The translations under genes and the position numbers were made by a program. 33,717 nucleotides of DNA from Miniphocaeibacter sp012841535 (GTDB lineage Bacteria > Bacillota > Clostridia > Tissierellales > Peptoniphilaceae): NCBI RefSeq assembly GCF_049274025.1, contig NZ_JBASRV010000005.1. One strand, written 5' to 3'. Positions within the stretch are counted from its first letter, which is position 1; each line of letters starts with the position of its first letter. Below are positions 31,113-33,717 of this stretch, one piece after another. Below the pieces are notes generated by a model. That model saw only the letters and a program-made list of their open reading frames with translations, was not told the origin of the DNA and did no database searches.

Positions 31113-31865
31113 ATGAAAAAAAAGAATATGATAAGCGATAAAGTTTATTTAGAATTACACTCAAAAATAATGAATTTAAATATTAAGCCAGGAAAGATAA
31201 TTAGTATTAAAGATATTTGTAATTCAATGAACATAAGTAGATCACCTGTTAGAGATGCTATTATTAGATTAGAAGAGGAAGGTTTGGTAGAAAGTATTCC
31301 TCAGGTAGGAATTAGAATAACTCAAATTAATTTTAAAAAGATGGAAGATGAAAGATATTTGAGACATTGTATTGAATACAAAATGGCTATTGACTATGGA
31401 AGTAAAAATTACTCACTAATTGAGTTGTTAAAATTTGAAAATAATATAAAATTACAGGAATTAGCAATAAAAGAAAAAAATTATATTGCTTTTTTGGAAT
31501 ATGATGATGCTTTTCATGAGGTTTTATTTGAAATAACAGGACGAGGATTTATATGGGAAATTATATTGGAGAACCAGGCTCATTATAGAAGAATGAGATT
31601 GTTAGCATTAATTTCTTTGGGAGATAATCATTTAAAGGATTTAGTAGAACAACATAAAAAAATGGTTGAATATATTAAAAGTAAAGATACGGATTCATTA
31701 ATAAAACTTTTAGATTTACATATTTCTGAACTTGTAGAAGAAAAATTTTGGTTAAGAGATAACTATCCGGAATTAATATATTCTGATGAGGAGTATGAAA
31801 AAAAAGATAATTCATTGCTAAAAGAAAATTTTTATATAGATTTAATTAAAAAGAAAAAGGAATAA
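31113..31865 (+). CDS. GntR-family regulator with FCD ligand domain
   Basis: The 250-aa protein has an N-terminal GntR winged helix: ISIKDICNSMNISRSPVRDAIIRLEEEGLVESIPQVGIRI (residues ~31-70). A helical FCD domain follows, with candidate metal-binding residues in YDDAFHEVLFEITG, LVEQHKKMVEYI and LLDLHISELVEE. Such regulators sense sugar acids or other carboxylates. The gene lies 3 nt before uxuB in the same direction, so it is most likely the local regulator of hexuronate breakdown, comparable in role to UxuR or KdgR. GGAGG precedes ATG. A charged Lys/Glu tail of ~30 residues extends beyond the domain. Confidence 0.88.
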   Translation: MKKKNMISDKVYLELHSKIMNLNIKPGKIISIKDICNSMNISRSPVRDAIIRLEEEGLVESIPQVGIRITQINFKKMEDERYLRHCIEYKMAIDYGSKNYSLIELLKFENNIKLQELAIKEKNYIAFLEYDDAFHEVLFEITGRGFIWEIILENQAHYRRMRLLALISLGDNHLKDLVEQHKKMVEYIKSKDTDSLIKLLDLHISELVEEKFWLRDNYPELIYSDEEYEKKDNSLLKENFYIDLIKKKKE

Positions 31866-31868
31866 ATT

Positions 31869-33476
31869 ATGAAATTAAATTTAGAGTTACTTGAAAAAAA
31901 ACAAGAGTTGGAAAAAATTAATATAAAAATACCTAATTATGATGTAAAAAAATTACAAGAAAACACCGAAGAAAATTGTAAATGGTTACATTTTGGTGCA
32001 GGAAATATTTTTAGAGCATATTTAGGAAAAATACAGCAGGATTTAATAGAAAAAGGATTGGAAAATACCGGCATAATTGCTGTAGATACACTAAATAGCG
32101 AAACTATAGAAAGAGTATATAAACCTTATAATAATTTAACAATATCTGTTGTGTTATCGAAAGATGGTATTTTTTCTAAAGAAATAATAGGAAGCATTAC
32201 AAAAGCAATAGATTATAGTAATAATTTAGAGTACGATATTTTAAAAAAAATATTTAAAAATGAATTGTTACAAATAGTTACTTTTACGGTAACAGAAAAG
32301 GGATATAATTTATATGGAACATCTGGAGAGTTTTTGCCAATAGTAAAAAAAGATATTAATAATGATCCTGTGGAATCGAAACATTTAATATCTAAGATTA
32401 CTAGATTATTATATGAGAGATATAAATCAAATAAATTACCTTTGACTCTAATAAGTATGGATAATTGTTCTAATAATGGGGATCTGCTAAAGAATTCTAT
32501 AATAACTATTGCAAAAAAATGGATAGAGAATAATTTTTTAGAAGAAGAATTTATTGATTATATAAAAAATGATAAATTGATTAGTTTTCCTATAACTATG
32601 ATTGATAAAATAACTCCTAGACCATCTGAAATTATAGCTACTGAATTAATGAATGATGGATTTGAAGATATTAGGCCTATTATAACAACTGATGGTACAC
32701 ATATTGCACCATTTGTAAATTCTGAAAAAGCAGGATATCTAGTAATTGAGGATGCTTTTACTAATGGTAGACCTTCTTTTGAAGAGGTAGGTATATATGT
32801 AACTACTAGAGAAAATGTTGATAAAAGTGAAAAAATGAAGGTAACTGCTTGCTTGAATCCTTTGCATACAACCTTGGCTGTATATGGTTGTCTTTTAGGA
32901 TATAGTTTGATTGCAGATGAAATGAATGATAGAGAATTAGTTAAACTTATAAAAAAAATAGGATATGAGGAATCATTACCAGTGGTTAATGCTCCTTCTA
33001 TATTAGAACCTAAGGAGTTTATAAATGAGGTGCTGGAGGAAAGACTCCCTAATAGATTTTTGCCTGACTCCCCTCAAAGAATTGCAACAGATACATCACA
33101 AAAAGTGGGAATTAGATTTGGAGAAACAATTAAGTCATATTTAGAAAATGAAGATTTAAATGTTACCGATTTACAATTTATACCACTAGCTATTGCAGGT
33201 TGGTTAAGATACTTGTTATCAGTAGATGATAAAGGAGAAACATTTGAATTAAGTCCTGATCCATTATTGGATGAGTTAACTAAATATTTGGTAGGTATAA
33301 GCCTAGAAGAGTTTAAACCTGATTATAGTGAATTAAATAAACTTTTAAGTAATGAAAAAATATTTGGAGTTGATTTGGTAGAAATAGGATTGTCAGATAA
33401 AGTTATTAATTATTTAAAAGAACTATCATCAAGTATAGGAGCTGTTAGAAGAACATTAGAAAAATATTTATTATAG
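31869..33476 (+). CDS. uxuB: Fructuronate reductase (mannitol dehydrogenase family)
   Basis: This enzyme interconverts D-fructuronate and D-mannonate with NAD(H). The 535-aa protein shows the polyol-dehydrogenase family blocks in order: WLHFGAGNIFRAYLG (dinucleotide loop, ~residue 38), LISMDNCSNNGDLLK, FPITMIDKITPRPS, VIEDAFTNGRPSFEEVG, and the catalytic region KMKVTACLNPLHTTLAVYGCLLGY, with the Lys and Asn/His residues expected of the family. The uxuA start 9 nt downstream supports fructuronate over mannitol or altronate as substrate. It lies 3 nt after the GntR gene with a weak ribosome site, implying coupling. Confidence 0.9.
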   Translation: MKLNLELLEKKQELEKINIKIPNYDVKKLQENTEENCKWLHFGAGNIFRAYLGKIQQDLIEKGLENTGIIAVDTLNSETIERVYKPYNNLTISVVLSKDGIFSKEIIGSITKAIDYSNNLEYDILKKIFKNELLQIVTFTVTEKGYNLYGTSGEFLPIVKKDINNDPVESKHLISKITRLLYERYKSNKLPLTLISMDNCSNNGDLLKNSIITIAKKWIENNFLEEEFIDYIKNDKLISFPITMIDKITPRPSEIIATELMNDGFEDIRPIITTDGTHIAPFVNSEKAGYLVIEDAFTNGRPSFEEVGIYVTTRENVDKSEKMKVTACLNPLHTTLAVYGCLLGYSLIADEMNDRELVKLIKKIGYEESLPVVNAPSILEPKEFINEVLEERLPNRFLPDSPQRIATDTSQKVGIRFGETIKSYLENEDLNVTDLQFIPLAIAGWLRYLLSVDDKGETFELSPDPLLDELTKYLVGISLEEFKPDYSELNKLLSNEKIFGVDLVEIGLSDKVINYLKELSSSIGAVRRTLEKYLL

Positions 33477-33485
33477 AGGTGTATT

Positions 33486-33717
33486 ATGAAGATGACATTT
33501 AGATGGTTTGGTAAAAATACTGACTCCATACCACTAAAATATATTAAACAAATTCCTAATTGTACAGGTATTATGGGTATGTTAGACGATATTCCAGCTG
33601 GTGAAATATGGTCGGAAGAAAGAATTAAGGAATATGTAGATTATGTTAATAAACATGGTTTAGAAGTAGAGGTAATAGAAAGTGTTAATGTTCATGAAGA
33701 TATTAAGCTAGGATTAC
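33486..33717 (+). CDS. uxuA: Mannonate dehydratase, N-terminal part (runs off the window)
   Basis: ATG 33486 follows GAGGTG. The visible 77 residues begin MKMTFRWFGKNTDSIPLKYIKQIPN and continue CTGIMGMLDDIPAGEIWSEERI and HGLEVEVIESVNVHEDIKLGL, the standard N-terminus of UxuA, which dehydrates D-mannonate to 2-keto-3-deoxygluconate. It completes the GntR-uxuB-uxuA order. The remaining ~270-280 residues are beyond the end. Confidence 0.93.
   Translation, partial: MKMTFRWFGKNTDSIPLKYIKQIPNCTGIMGMLDDIPAGEIWSEERIKEYVDYVNKHGLEVEVIESVNVHEDIKLGL

Noticed and set aside
1..33717. tRNA or rRNA genes, CRISPR arrays, prophage genes, replication origin
   Set aside because: None of their signatures was found on either strand.

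Overview
The window is AT-rich DNA from a low-GC Gram-positive anaerobe, most likely a peptide- or amino-acid-fermenting member of the Tissierellia/Clostridia (inference). Supporting signs are CWB2 cell-wall repeats, a T-box, a HutP homologue, strong AGGAGG-type ribosome sites, frequent TTG starts, a CVPC-type thioredoxin, lipobox substrate-binding proteins and IS1182/IS256 remnants.

Layout. (1) 1-4346: tail of a CWB2 surface protein; a peptidase S51-like/GNAT fusion protein; and, on the minus strand, homoserine dehydrogenase and then a GNAT acetyltransferase overlapping a thioredoxin. A perfect 20-bp bidirectional terminator separates the fusion gene from the minus-strand genes. (2) 4559-9385: a HutP-family RNA-binding antiterminator gene, then a T-box leader (probable UUC/Phe specifier) that precedes an aromatic-amino-acid-type ABC importer with two paralogous lipoprotein receptors, a permease and an ATPase. 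Between the two receptor genes lies a dense array of UAG triplets in 8-nt register directly before an intrinsic terminator. This is the architecture expected of a HutP target and is the most interesting regulatory feature seen. (3) 9434-12995: a consensus promoter with a triple GTTAAC operator drives a DAACS symporter, a D-cysteine-desulfhydrase-like enzyme and a MalY/PatB C-S lyase, followed by a MarR regulator (13015-13584). (4) 13648-22697: a nine-gene nucleoside salvage operon: PNP, zinc MDR dehydrogenase, MtnA-type isomerase, BMP lipoprotein, double ABC ATPase, two permeases and an MtaD-type deaminase. It reads as import of purine (possibly 5'-modified) nucleosides, deamination, phosphorolysis and isomerisation of the sugar-1-phosphate.

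(5) 22749-24147: 1.5 kb without convincing protein genes that holds two tandem, diverged copies of a large structured RNA. Each copy has a 5' hairpin, a long-range closing helix and a 3' terminator. The closing helices of the two copies differ by compensatory changes. (6) 24240-26589: a small membrane protein, then degenerate IS1182 and IS256 transposase genes bracketed by a 24-bp direct repeat of that gene's terminator. (7) 26859-30932: promoter and palindrome, an ion-transporter-superfamily permease, a variant hydantoinase/oxoprolinase (HyuA) protein and an overlapping HExxH protein. (8) 31002-33717: a GntR/FCD regulator, fructuronate reductase (uxuB) and the start of mannonate dehydratase (uxuA), a hexuronate catabolic operon that runs off the window.

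No tRNA, rRNA, CRISPR array or origin was recognised. All assignments come from reading motifs; no searches were run.
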